Shown piece by piece: positions 1-11,300 of a stretch of 64,000 nt of DNA (the stretch's first letter is position 1; each line of letters begins with the position of its first letter). Source of the DNA: Cercospora beticola (Eukaryota; Ascomycota; Dothideomycetes; Mycosphaerellales; Mycosphaerellaceae); the NCBI RefSeq assembly GCF_033473495.1, contig NC_088941.1:1488001-1552000 (forward strand), read 5' to 3'. Made by a program: the position numbers and the translations under genes. The notes under the pieces are model-generated. The model was not told the DNA's origin and searched no databases. It was given only the letters and a program-made list of their open reading frames with translations.

Positions 1-615
1 CGACGCCGCGGGTTGTGTGTGTTTCGCGCAAGCGAGTGATGAGGTCGAACGGACGAGTCGGATCAGATCCAGTCGCTCACGAGGGCAGGCTTTGACACGC
101 GCTCGTGCAGCGCGAAGAGTTCATCACTCTGCATCGACCAGAGTGGCCATTAACTCTTCGTCGCGTGCTTCGAATATGGCGTACTCGATCCACGCTGCTG
201 TTGGAACTGTCGTATGGTCGCGTACAGACTCATGAAGTTTGCCTGGAAGATGGCGAGAGGGCATTGCCAGCTTGGCCTTGAATCGTGGTACGGGTCGCGG
301 TCCATCCGTGACTGCAGTCGGGCGGAACCAAAGGAGCATTGGGAGATATCATCAGTAGGCATGCGACTTTCAGATACGCGTGTACACGCGCACCTGCCAA
401 CACTCTGGTCCTTGACAAAGCTCCTGGCTTTCACCTTCGACAATGACTGCGTCAACCGGAACACAAATCTGATCGGTCGTCAGTGCCTGCGTCCGCGCTA
501 CTGCCACTCCTTGCTGTGGTCACGTCTGTTGACCGCTTTCAGACAGCCTTTGGTGCAGCTGGTGAGCACGGCATCGGCACACTGACATTGCATTGCTCCT
601 CGGTTCCGCGACAGG

Positions 616-1273
616 ATGAAGATCAACTCGAGAGCGAAGGCAGCCATGCCGTGGAAGAAGTTCGCTGGAACATGCGGCAAAGTTATGCCTTCTGATCCAG
701 CCCTGCCTGCTGGAAATCCTGCTTCCCTGTTTGCTGTGGCGTCAACTCACACATACCGACTTCGTGGTCGCGATTCTGAGTTCTATATTATTTCGATTAT
801 CATAAGCGACAGAAGGAAACTTCGATTAATCCTCTCCCAAAGACGAACACTCGCATTTGCGTTAGCAGACGGCATGTTACAACTTTGTCATACCCCCTGG
901 CATGGCGCTCAGTGGGGCAAGAATGAGAGCACTCTTTTTGAGGACTCCGGAGCAGTGAATGCGGTGCATCCTTTTGTGTCCGCTGATGTCTCAGCGCCCA
1001 TAAATGGCTCGAAGTATTTCCAGAAATGTCATTCCATCCGCGAGGATACGCTGTTCGCCCTCGGACTCATGCTCATCGAGCTTGCCCTGGAGAAAGGATC
1101 TGAAGACTTTCAAATCCCGGACGACATTCGGCACGGGGTCGAGCCATCGGTGCATATGGTGTGAATCCGACCGTCGTACGATTGGTCTCCAAGACCCCAC
1201 ACTTCGGGGAAAGGTATTTCAAGGGGTGGTCGCTGAGCTTGAGCAAAAAGTATCCAGCTTGACGACGCTTTAA
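616..1273 (+). pseudogene. DUF7580-type (HET-s-associated family) fragment, frame-broken
   Basis: An open frame from 616 to 1164 contains a stretch like the C-terminal half of the fungal DUF7580 family, whose members often carry N-terminal prion-forming or HET-s-like regions. Visible landmarks are an LADGMLQLCHTPW-like helix near 860-900 and SIREDTLFALGLMLIELALE near 1035-1095, the family's most conserved segment. The expected continuation, RCIWCESD followed by LQDPTLRGKVFQGVVAELEQ, lies in another frame (about 1147-1260) and ends at 1273. Between them roughly 25 family residues appear to be missing and the frame changes, which suggests a deletion plus frameshift; a missed intron is the alternative. 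No N-terminal half was recognised upstream. Family assignment rests on remembered motif similarity, so confidence is moderate. Confidence 0.45.
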
Positions 1274-2334
1274 GGATGCCTTCCAGATGAGGCTGCATCT
1301 GGACCAACACGTCGTCGCTCTTTCGGCGACGAGAGTCGTGCACGCGGCCACGTTGCTGAGAAGTCAAAGAGCACCAGTGGAACCAATGACAAAGCGCAGC
1401 GTCCTGAACTTCCAGACGACGCGATCTTTGCAAAAGAATCTGGCGATAATGGCTGGGTATGTCACATCGCCGTCCTAGCCAACAAGAACAAAAAGAAGAA
1501 AAGGAGTCACTGTGTGGTGGTCTTCGTACTGAACACGAGTTTGAGTACAAGGAAAAGAAGACCGAGTTCTTCGTGCTCTTTCGCTTGAAGTCGTTTATGA
1601 GCGGTGTGATCTTCGCAAAAGTCACTGGCTCTCGTATCGTTGTCCATAGAGAACCTTCGGGCTTTGCTTCGACCTTAAACACTGAGCTGAATGGGGAAGA
1701 GCCAGTTGAGTGCAAGACGAGCATGTCGAACATGGAATGAGCTCCCTGAGTGCTCAATCAACGAGCTGAATGGGGAACAGATCAAACTTCGTCTGGCCCT
1801 TTGCCGTTCTCGCGTAGAGGCTATGGGCGTGGAACCGGTGAGAGCGACGGTCGGGTATGTCGTCGAAAACCTCCGGGCAACCCGTGAATCCGCATGCAAC
1901 TTTGACGTCCGATGCGATGATGGATGGGGCATGATCTGGGACACCGAGAAAATCTCCAAGATCCAGGCCCTGCAGCGCGTGCGCCAACCTGAGAGCACTG
2001 TCGTGTTGTGTGTTTCACAGAAGTCCTTGCCACTCCTATCGTTCTCGATGCAAGCCTGTCAGGCTCTGTTCCGGGCTTGACTCTCCATCTCCGCGTGACC
2101 GATCAAGACGCAGCCGACCGAGATGTCACAGAGATGGCTGACCTCTCTCTTGCCCATAAACTTACCAATCCATGACTCGAGATCGAAACTGTGCTGCGTC
2201 AGCTAGATCACAATCTGTGTCGCAGGACAGATTACCGATTGAAAGCCAGCAAAACCCACGCCGCCCACTGGAATTTGATTTCCACTCTGCACTTCCATCC
2301 ACGTGGCTTGTAAGAGAATTGCTTCGACTGGAAT
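1274..2334. other. Non-coding or unassigned stretch
   Basis: Several overlapping short open frames occur on both strands, but none shows a recognisable domain, an intron pattern or a clear start. The frame at 1691-2080 (+) is the longest and resembles no family known to me. Confidence 0.4.
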
Positions 2335-2910
2335 TCAGCCACCCTTCTTTCGGCCGTACACCGAGTCAGGATATCTCCCACCAGATGCCTTATGATTCAT
2401 CAGGAGTTCGATTGGCCAACAAGCAGTCCGCATCGAGAAAGCATCTTCGAAATAATTCGGCAAATTTTCCGGAAGAACTTCTTGGAGGTTTGGTTCGAAC
2501 TTCACCATCATCTCGTGAACTCCTGGCAGGAGCTCTTTCTCCCGCCACGTATCGTCGGAGAACATCTGTCTTCCGATGGCAATTCGGTCGGCCTCATCGA
2601 GTTTAGTGTGCGTATCATGGTTCTGGACATACTTCGGCATTGGCGACTTCCTCTGCCGCACTTCTGCCAACACACTCTTGATGCCTTGGTTGTAGTAGAT
2701 GTTGCGCAGCATCTTCACTTGGTCGACTTCCATCGGCACACCCAATGACAGCAACGTGTTGTGCTTGAAGAGATTGATGAACTCAGTCTTCTCCTTTTTG
2801 CCCAGTGTGGCTCTCTCTGTATCGTTCGTGAAATCAATGGTCCAGCTTGGCGTGGCGGCGGAGTGCATGTGCCAATGTGAATGTGCTAACACAGCGAATG
2901 CGTTTGCCAT
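2335..2910 (-). CDS. Hypothetical protein, 191 aa
   Basis: A single-exon frame with a true ATG at 2910 encodes 191 residues and ends in a Gly/Lys-rich tail. The protein is mixed alpha-like, charged and free of low complexity, which favours real coding sequence over a shadow frame. There is no signal peptide, membrane segment or motif that I recognise. It sits between the broken DUF7580 fragment and the mucin-like gene, both poorly conserved, so this may be a lineage-specific gene. Additional exons upstream (2911-3240) cannot be excluded, because a short minus-strand frame exists there but could not be joined with convincing splice sites. Function unknown. Confidence 0.45.
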   Translation of the reverse strand: MANAFAVLAHSHWHMHSAATPSWTIDFTNDTERATLGKKEKTEFINLFKHNTLLSLGVPMEVDQVKMLRNIYYNQGIKSVLAEVRQRKSPMPKYVQNHDTHTKLDEADRIAIGRQMFSDDTWREKELLPGVHEMMVKFEPNLQEVLPENLPNYFEDAFSMRTACWPIELLMNHKASGGRYPDSVYGRKKGG

Positions 2911-3445
2911 TTACGTCCGTCGTGAGAAAAGGACATACCCATTCATTGCTACCAGTCGCCGGTATATCGCCCAGGAAGGTGCGATTTGTGACTGCAGCTG
3001 TCACTCCAGACTCTCATTTCACATGCCGCTGCGATCTATGCTCAGTTCGTTGGCATTCTCACCAGCAGATCTCTTCAGTCTCGTCGCTTGAACGTCCTCG
3101 ATCGCTGATACTGTCGAACTTGATGTCCATGCAAGCGTTGTCCGCGGTGAGAAACCCTCGTTCGCCGTTTTCTGCCATCCTGTTGGGAGCTTCGCGCTTG
3201 CAACACGCGCCTTGTGAGGATCGTAAATTTGTAGAATCAAAAGGAGTGTTTCTCGCCGTAGAGTCCAGACGATGCCACTGTATTAGAGAAGTATATTCGA
3301 AAACTTGTATTCAGAAAGGCTGAGACAGTCGGGATCGGCCCCATCCATATATTCTGCTGAGCACTTCCGCTCCCTCCACAAAGATCTTTATCAAGCAAAC
3401 AGCATCATGCTTCCACAGCATCTCAGTACGTACGCACCAAGCTAC
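2911..3445. other. Intergenic stretch
   Basis: No supported gene. A 73-codon minus-strand frame at 3019-3240 has no recognisable feature. Confidence 0.4.
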
Positions 3446-5526
3446 TTAGACAGCTTGAAGTCTGTCTCCAATGAGCTTGCGACGCTGGTGTGGCCGCTTT
3501 ACCCCTTTGTACACGTCGAAAACTCTTTCCAAATCCCTCTTGGCCGATGCGGGTTGAACAGTACAAAAACCGTCGTTAACGGAGGCGCATAATCTCGCTC
3601 CTACACCTTGGCCACAAGCGCCTGAACAATCAAGGGCACAAACTTCATCCGTCGCCGTGCAATCGCCGTCAGTGTTGCAGGGCTCGCAGGTCGCCCCACC
3701 GGCACATCTAGCCGCCGCATTACTTACCGGTTGGAAACAAAAGCAGTCATCTGAACCGCAGAGAGCAGTTCCACCGTTGCCACAGATCGCGCAAGTTGGT
3801 ACAGGTGGAGCCTGGATGAGTTTAGCTGATATTCGTATCACTCAGCTGCAAAGAGGAATCTACTCACACTCGAGCTGGTCGTAGTTGAAGCAGTGGTCTG
3901 TTCTTGTCAGCATTTGATCATGAATTGGGCAATTCCTAGCTGTCTCTCACGGTCATAGAGGGAGTAGTGCTATTTTGAATCAATTAGCCTCGTAACATCA
4001 AATTCTGCAGCATTCCACGAACCTGGGCGTAGTGCTCGGTGTCTTTTTCACTTTTGTTAGCATCAAGACATGCATTAGAATGTTTGGGGGCGTACTGTAG
4101 ACGGCGTTGTGCTATTTCGAGATAATCAGCCTCACATATTAAATTCTGCAGCGTTTCACAAACCTAGGCGTAGTGCTCGGAGTCTTTCGCGCCTGTTGTT
4201 AGCATGAAGACATGTATGAGAATGTTCAGAAGCGTACTGTAGACGGTGTGGTGCTATTGTGATTCAGTTAGCTTTATAATGGCAATCTCTGTAGCATTGA
4301 ACTTGCCTCGGTGTGGTTGACGGGGTCTGACGCGTCTTCGTTAGCATTGAGTCATATAACAGACCGTTCAGAGGCTCACTGTTGATGGAGTGGTGCTAAT
4401 TTGAATCAGTCAGCCTCACAATCTCAAATTCTGCAGCCGTCCACAAACCTGGGCGTAGTGCTCGGAGTCTGTTGTGATTTGGTCAGCATTGAATCATATA
4501 ACATATCGATTCTCGGCGGTCTCACAGTTGAGGGAGTGGTAGAGGGGGTCTGAAATGGAAGGTCAGCTATGCAAAATCAAGTAATGAAGCCGGAGATAGA
4601 AGGCATACAGTTGTCGTGGTAGTCGTGGTCGTAGTGCTGGTACTGATGACTCTGGCAGCGACGTTGCCTGGGAGAACAACCAGTCTGTCGTTCACTCTCG
4701 AGAAGAGCGTGCAGCCGTTAAGACCTAGAGCCTCCTGCGAGTTCAGAGCAACGCATGCTGTAAGGGCGTCACAATCCTCCTGGCATTCTTCAAGCGGCGT
4801 CAACACGGCACGATGTCTGAGGCGGCGGCCGCCGCCTCCGACACCAGGGTTTGCGATAATGTCTCCTGTGAAAGCTACGTCACATCGGATGAAATACGTT
4901 TTGGATCCAGTACCAGTTGCTTGGACGGGACAGTCGGTAGTGGTTGTGCTCGTCTGACACAATTAGTACTGAATCAGCCAATCGAGTAGTATCGATCGTC
5001 TCTCACCGTTGTTTCTGTGGTCGTAGTGCTGCTAGTCGTGGTGCTCTCGCTGCTAGTCGTGGTGCTGCTAGTCGTGGTGCTGCTAGTCGTGGTGCTATCA
5101 GTTGTCGTGGACGATGAGGAAGTAGTGGACGATGAAGTTGACGTGGTGACTGGTGTGGTTGTCGCAGTCTAATTGAAAAAAAAAAAAAAAGAGCAACGTT
5201 AGTCTCTATCGTTGCCAACAGCACAAGAGCCGTTGGAAGCAAAAGCGAACATACCGTAGTGCTCGTCGACTTAGAAGTAGACTTGGTAGTCGATTTGCTA
5301 GTCGTGGTGCACTTCGTAGTCGTCTTTGGCTTTCAATGCTCCATGCGGGATGCCTCAGGTTGCACCGCTGCCTTGGGTTCCTGCATTTCTTGCCATGCAA
5401 ACTTACATGCCATGCAAACAGGTCATTCCGTGATGAAGTCTCAGATAGAGAGGCTGTATCACTTCTAGTCGAAGTTTTTCCAGGCGAGATGATGAACGCA
5501 GTACGCCGACAGTCGAAAGGGAAGTC
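3446..5526 (-). CDS. Mucin-like Ser/Thr-rich, Cys-rich protein built from many micro-exons (5' end unresolved)
   Basis: Reading the minus strand with GT-AG splicing (one GC-AG) gives a continuous all-phase-consistent chain of about 15 exons: 5407-5526 (partial), 5255-5329, 5007-5168, 4609-4953, 4526-4549, 4449-4468, 4380-4395, 4307-4326, 4238-4253, 4164-4183, 4096-4111, 4023-4042, 3951-3969, 3868-3897 and 3446-3811. In order it encodes a Lys/Ser/Thr-rich stretch, a long Thr/Ser run, a PAN/Apple-like cysteine segment with ECQEDCDALTAC and GCTLF motifs, a poly-Thr run, repeated TPST units, and a C-terminal cysteine-rich module with about 18 Cys. This is the layout of an O-glycosylated secreted or wall-associated protein. 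No ATG with a signal peptide was found in frame upstream of 5526, so further 5' exons or a broken start remain possible. Function unknown. Confidence 0.65.
3951..4468 (-). repeat. Tandem ~142-bp exon-intron repeat, 4 copies
   Basis: Unit starts at 4023, 4164, 4307 and 4449 give periods of 141, 143 and 142 bp. Each unit holds, on the minus strand, a 20-nt exon, a 52-54-nt intron, a 16-nt exon (19 nt in the last copy) and another 53-54-nt intron. The 36 exonic nt of a unit spell TPSTTPSTTPST in phase. The introns keep AG acceptors; donors are GTTTGT, GTTCGT, GTACGC, GTGAGC, GTGAGA and, at 4301-4306, GCAAGT. A diverged 24-nt exon (4526-4549, TPSTTPST) and a 30-nt exon (3868-3897) flank the array and extend the pattern. 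Confidence 0.85.
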
Positions 5527-5529
5527 CAA

Positions 5530-6466
5530 CGTCCGACGTGTCTCTCATCACATGATTATCACATGTCAGCTCGCTAGCCATATGTGTCCGGTAGTGTGTT
5601 CCCACGGCCGTCACACATGTACAAGGCTTTGCCTGTGTGCGGTCTAGCGGGCCGGTAGCTCGATTCTTCTGGTTTTCTTCTTTCGCGAGAAAGGTTTCTA
5701 GCTCACTTGGGCGTGCGAGCCGAATAGCGAATCACGAAGCATGTAATTACGTCCTTGTCACTTTCTTTGGCACAGGAAACATTGGTACTGATGGAGACTC
5801 CCGTATCTGGCGATGTCTGTGTACAACCCAACGGATGTGGTACAAGCGGAAGTTGGAACGAATAGGACTCGAGCTCGGTGAGAAGGAGGGATGAGAAGCG
5901 GGAATGTGAATAACTCGAATGCATGTGAGAGGAGGATGGATGAAAGTGAGCCAATCGTGCGTGTGTCCCCTTGCTGCTGAAGGCTCGCGGATCGTTGATG
6001 ATGATGCGGCGGATGGAACTTGATGATGTCGATGCCCAGTCCCGCTCTCCCCTCTCCCTCTCCCTTCCGCTCGCATTGGCTTCTTCCCCGACTCCCGCGA
6101 AAGCGAAAGAGCTTCGAAACACGCGCGAACTGCCTGCATCAATCGCGCTCTTCTCCCTGCATCGACGACAACCAGCGTCGCGAATCTGGGAATCGACTGC
6201 CTGCCGCAGAATAGGCTCCTTGGGCACGGCGCCGACGGAGCTGATCCGAGTCGCTGGGCTAACTAGTCAAGAGCTAGCATCCCAGAGTTACGTTATTTTA
6301 GCCACATCTGCTTCGTGCCCTCCCGGTCAGACCACCACCACCGAACACCAACCACTTCTCCTAACCCGTCACCTTCTTCGCCTGCATTTCTTCATCTTTT
6401 GCCATTCGCCACGCAACAGCGACATAACCACAGCAAAGGACCCGCGATCGAGCAGAACCCGCAGCC
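5530..6466. promoter_or_regulatory. Intergenic region and 5' leader upstream of the Rheb gene
   Basis: No gene is supported. The region is pyrimidine-rich on the plus strand near 6047-6066 and 6345-6415, as is common in promoters and leaders of highly expressed filamentous-fungal genes. No specific binding site is claimed. Confidence 0.35.
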
Positions 6467-7539
6467 ATGTCGTCCAAAGAACCCAAGCAGAAGCAGCGCA
6501 AGATGGCCATTGTAGGCAGCAGATCGGTCGGTAAGTCGCGCCAACAGCGATTCACATAATACAACCCATTGCCCTCCAGCACACCTGTTCACAGGATCGA
6601 GCCGTCATTCTCACCTCCCACAATGAGCCCACGCGCATTCCTTCCACCCCTCTCATGGCCCTCCGGTTCTAACACCTCTTTCCTCCAGGCAAATCCTCCC
6701 TCACAGTCCAATACGTCGACGGCCACTTCGTCGATTCCTACTACCCCACCATCGAAAACACATTCAGCAAAGTCATCAAATACCGGAATCAGGACTTTGG
6801 CGTGGAAATCATTGACACGGCGGGACAAGACGAGTACACAATTCTGAACAGCAAGCACTTTATTGGCATTCATGGCTACATGATCGTGTACTCGGTGGCG
6901 AGCAAGCAGAGTTTCGAAATGGTGCGCATCATTCGGGATAAGATTCTCAATCATTTGGTGAGTGCTTTTTCTCTTTCTACTGCAGTGTTCTGGCGCGTTG
7001 CGGTTGCGGCATTGGGAAGAGGAAAGCGCGAGGCGGTGCGCCGGAGCTTGCTGGGCGGGAATTGCGAAGGAAAATGCGAGGAGGAGAGAAGGAAAGAACA
7101 TGCACGCGAATCAGCATGAGCATGAAGGGTGCAGGACATGGCAGAATGGGCATTGGGCAGTGCAGCCGCGTCTACGCGTCGCGTGCGGCTCCGAGCTCTG
7201 CTCCATCTGCTCCGCCAATGGCTCCCAACGTGTACCCAGGCGGGCACACTACACCCTCTCACAACAATCTATACTGACCCACCCCTTCCCATCTAGGGCG
7301 CCGAAGCAGTCCCAATCATGATCGTAGCGAACAAATCCGACCTGCGACCCGAACAACGCCAAGTCTCCGCCGCTGACGGCAAAAAGCTCGCCGAAGAGCT
7401 CGGCTGCGGTTTCGTCGAAGCCTCGGCACGTTATAACGAAAATGTCGGAAAAGCCTTCGAGGGCATGATTGCCGAGATTGAAAAGGGTCAAGAGGCCGGT
7501 CAACCGAAGGAGGGAAACTCGAAGTGCGCGGTGATGTGA
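6467..7539 (+). CDS. rhb1: Rheb-type small GTPase (TOR pathway), 191 aa
   Basis: Three exons, 6467-6530, 6689-6957 and 7297-7539, join in phase to 191 codons. The product is a Ras-superfamily GTPase that activates TORC1 from endomembranes. The P-loop GSRSVGKSS (residues 17-25) has Arg19 at the position of Ras Gly12, a hallmark of Rheb. The switch I segment has PTIENTF, switch II has DTAGQDEY, the base-specificity motif is NKSD and the SAK-like motif is EASAR. The C-terminus CAVM is a CaaX box with Met, expected to be farnesylated. The first intron splits the P-loop codon for Gly22. The nearest alternatives, Ras1 or Rap/Rsr1, lack the Arg. Length matches the family. Confidence 0.95.
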
Positions 7540-8317
7540 AGAGTAGGATGGAAGAAAATCAATTACGGAAAAGAACTAGGACTTCGCTTCAGCTCGCTAG
7601 TGAGCAGGCGAGGGAATGAGGAAAGGGAAGACACGAGTGCATTTTCAACACAGACGTTAGGGCATGGTGCTCGAAGCGAGCAAAATGCTTTGGGCAAGAG
7701 CTTGGGTCGCGCGTTTCATCTTTGCTACGCGTCCACAACCGGACCACCGATACGGCACATGAAGAGAAGATCTCAGGGCGTCCTGCACAGAAGCACAAGA
7801 GATTCGTGGACACGCAATACGACAGCACAGAGCCCAGCAATGGGCACTGTGCAACACTATCGTGGTTTCGCACGCTCCTCACGGAGCAGCCAAGGCGGTC
7901 GCTTGACTTTTCGGGAGGTTTGTTTCTTTATCCCCAGGACTGTTTACTTTTGGGATTCGTCTATTCCCAGGGCGAGGCAGGAAATCACTTTTTGTATGAT
8001 TACCCACTCATGCAGCGGAATTCGTTTTGGGAGGCTATAGATGGTTGTTTTTCAGTTTTCGGCAGCGGCGCATGGAGATACCATTGGGCGCATTCATGGT
8101 TTTGGTATGGGAATAGACTTGTCCTCCTCTGTAATAATACGAATGATTCGATCAGAAGTACAGTGGCACACAGTATGACGAAGTTTAGGATGAGAATTGC
8201 GCTTCGTTGCACCTTCTTCTGCTTTGATAATGATACCAATTCTGTCCAAGACACTTTGGGTAGCTGCTGCCATGAGCTATTGAGCATTGCAGTTGAACAA
8301 CCATAGAAGGTTGCGCA
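7540..8317. other. Intergenic stretch between convergent genes
   Basis: Contains the 3' ends of the Rheb gene (+) and the telomere-binding-fold gene (-). Open frames here show no recognisable protein. Confidence 0.4.
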
Positions 8318-11300
8318 TTACTTCTCGACCGCTGCAGCATTAAGATCACCCGACACTCCCTGCCACCACTCCCTCAATTCCCTCGCACGCTGCCTCTCCT
8401 CACTCCCCAGCTCAACCGGAGGACCTTTCACTTCTTCCCTCACACCCGGTCCCACCAAACTACCTCTTCTCGTTGACCGCTTAGGACTTCCCGCACTTCC
8501 AGGCCGCTGTGCATCTTCGCCGAATCGCCAAACAAGCCAAGCGCTCGCATCTGTCGACAAGAGGTATGGCTGGCGTTTACGGGATTTGACAGCGAAGCTG
8601 CGCAAAAGTATGACATCGCCTTTCTGAGCAACGGGTAGAGTCGCGTGCCATGGACGGAAGACTTCGACTCGGACACTCGAGACTTTCGCCGAGGTGGAAG
8701 TGGAAGGATCAGCGATCTTGAAGATGGTGAAGTAGTCTCTCGGACCGCCTTTAGCGCGTTCGGGAGCTTTGGTGTCGTCTGTCACGACTGCAAGGATGTC
8801 GATCGTGTTGTCTACGCCGGGCTGGCTTGAAGGATTGAGCTTCTCATGAAGGTTTGACAGTGGAGTGTAGTATGCAGATGAAGTAATCAGGCCGTTTGAC
8901 GTTGTTCTCTGCAGTAGATCCGCTTTCTCGTTGGTGGCATCGGCCACGAGAGTAGAGTCTTCTTCGAGCTGTTGACGTGTCGAGCGACGAGGAGAAAACC
9001 AAGAGGAGATCACTTCAGGCACTTGGCCCAGTCGAGCAGCCAGTGATTTCCTGCCAGGCGTCTTGGGAGCAGCAGCGCTTGGCGTCTCCACGGCCGAAGT
9101 GGGCTTGCCTTCTGCACTCTCGATATGCACCTGCTCTGGAACCAGCGTCGCATCCTCGCCAGCATGCTGATGCTCGTCCTCTTCAGTTTGTCGCTGACTC
9201 AGCTGCTTCTTCGTGGACTTCTTGGCGGTTTGCTGCCTCGACTTCACTTCAGTAGTATTATCACCTCTCGCTTCTGCAGCCTCCTCGAACGACTCCGTCA
9301 GCGCCCGCGACTTCCTAGGTGACCGTCTCACAGGCTTTAGAGGGGCTGGAGAAAGCAGCTTGCCGTCAAACGAGGCCATACTTGATATTGTATTCTCAGG
9401 AGTCGCCGTGCGCTGTGCATTTGTCTGCCGCTGAATGGGCTCAGGAGAAACTGTGCGTTGCGACCTGGTCTGGCGCTTAGAGCTGATCTGGGAGGGCTCA
9501 GGGGACGCCGTACGCTGCGATCTTGTTTGTCGCCTCGTAGACGCTGGAGCAGGCTCGGGTGAGGCCGTGCGTTGACTTCTTGTTTGGCGCTTTGGCACAG
9601 CTGTTTCTTGCACCTCTTGCTCAGCTAGAGACTCAGCATTACGGGGAGACCTTCGCACCACGGCGGCCATGTTCTCTTTCGCGGATGTTTTGCGCGTGTG
9701 CTTCCTCTTAGGAGTGGCAGGTGGCGCTTTCTCTTCGACAGGTGCTTCCTTTGCGAGTTTCAGCCCCTCATTCGTGATCTCTGGAGTCGGCAGGGGGACC
9801 GGCAGCTGGGTTTCAAAGGGTTGCGATTCAATGCGATGTTGTGTCTCAGCGAAGAATGTCTGCTGCCGCGGCTGAGAATCCTTGGGGCTGGGCAGTGCTG
9901 GCTGTTGTGACTGCTGTGCCGCAGGCTGTGATTGCGAGTTAATAAGGTCGTCGGGAAACGATGACTCCCTAACTCCAAGGCGAGCCTGCGGCTTTGTCGT
10001 CACCTGCTCATTGACGGCCACTGACTGAGGTGCCTGTTCAGTGAGCTCAACGCGGGCGTCTTCACTTTCAGCCTCAGAACTCTCATCATCCGAGCCAGTG
10101 GACTGGAATGAGAAGTAGTGATAGTGGTCGGCCATTTTATTACCCTTCGATTGAGTTGAAGGTGCTTCACTGATCTGGCTCTGAGGCGGTGGATTAGATG
10201 GCGTTACTGTAGGCACTGAGATCCCACTGGCTTGCATCTCGTTTTCAAAGAAGCTTGTTTCATTCGCAGCTGATGCTGAAGTGTCCGCATGTTGCAAGTC
10301 TGGCTCAGGAATGAGCTCGTGCGAGGCGTCGAGGTCAGACACCACATCCGGCATGTCGACATCGGCAGACTCTTCTACCGCGGGTGAGGAGGCAACCTCG
10401 GTAGGACTGTATGATCGATCATCGAGGTCGTCAATGTCAGCGAGAATATCGTGCGATTCGATCGTATCAATTTGCATTGGCTGAGATGGCAGTGCTACAT
10501 CATCCTCAGCGTCCGATTCATCACTTGTGTCAAGATCGATGACCTCCACCTGAGCCCTTTTGGGTGCAGTACTGGTTGGAGGAGCATCGACCTTTTTAGA
10601 TCCCAGAGACCGGACTGGAGCTGTACCGGGAAGAGGAGCATCTTTTCTGACTTCCTTCGGGGCCGTATGTGAAGATTCCTCACTGGTTCTCGGAATCGCT
10701 GGCGAGGATCGTGGTTTGCGTTCGCCTGGATTGTCTACGGGTGTCGCCACATCGCCAATCAGAACCTGCGAGCTGGGTAGCACGGGTGTAGCATCCCTCA
10801 GCATTGATGCTACGAGCGCCTCGTCGTCAAAAGGTGCATCGTCCTCGACAGAGGCCTGCTGCTGAGACATCGACTCTGCAGATGGCATGTCATCCAATGC
10901 GTGGGAGTCAAGGGGAACTGCAATCTGTGATGTTGGCTCAGAGAGTTGTGCTGGCTGATCTACTGAAGAAACGGTATGTCGCTCGTTCCGCAGTACATGG
11001 TCCTCCTGTTGCTCCTGTTCCGGCTGAGATGTCTCGGAAAGCTGCACTTCGAGTGAAGGGAAGGTATCTTGACTGGTCAAATTCGAATCAATTCCAGGCT
11101 GCGATGCTGCCACATCCACCATTGGTATTGACTGCACTGGTTGGCTCTCACTTATGAGTTGAGAATCCCCTTGGGACTCAGCAAGCGGCTCGTCGATATG
11201 CAAAGGGTCGTGCTGCGGGGGTACGGCATTAGAAGCTATGGTACCAGCTGTAGCAGCAGCTGAGGAGATGTGATTTGTATCAGAGGGAGTCTGAGAACCG

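Noticed and set aside
1110..1757. 215-codon minus-strand frame
   Set aside because: Overlaps the DUF7580-like plus-strand remnant and shows no family features.
4020..4470. CRISPR-like array of evenly spaced repeats
   Set aside because: The spacing is regular, but the repeats are exon-intron units with splice signals and in-phase coding; this is a fungal genome.
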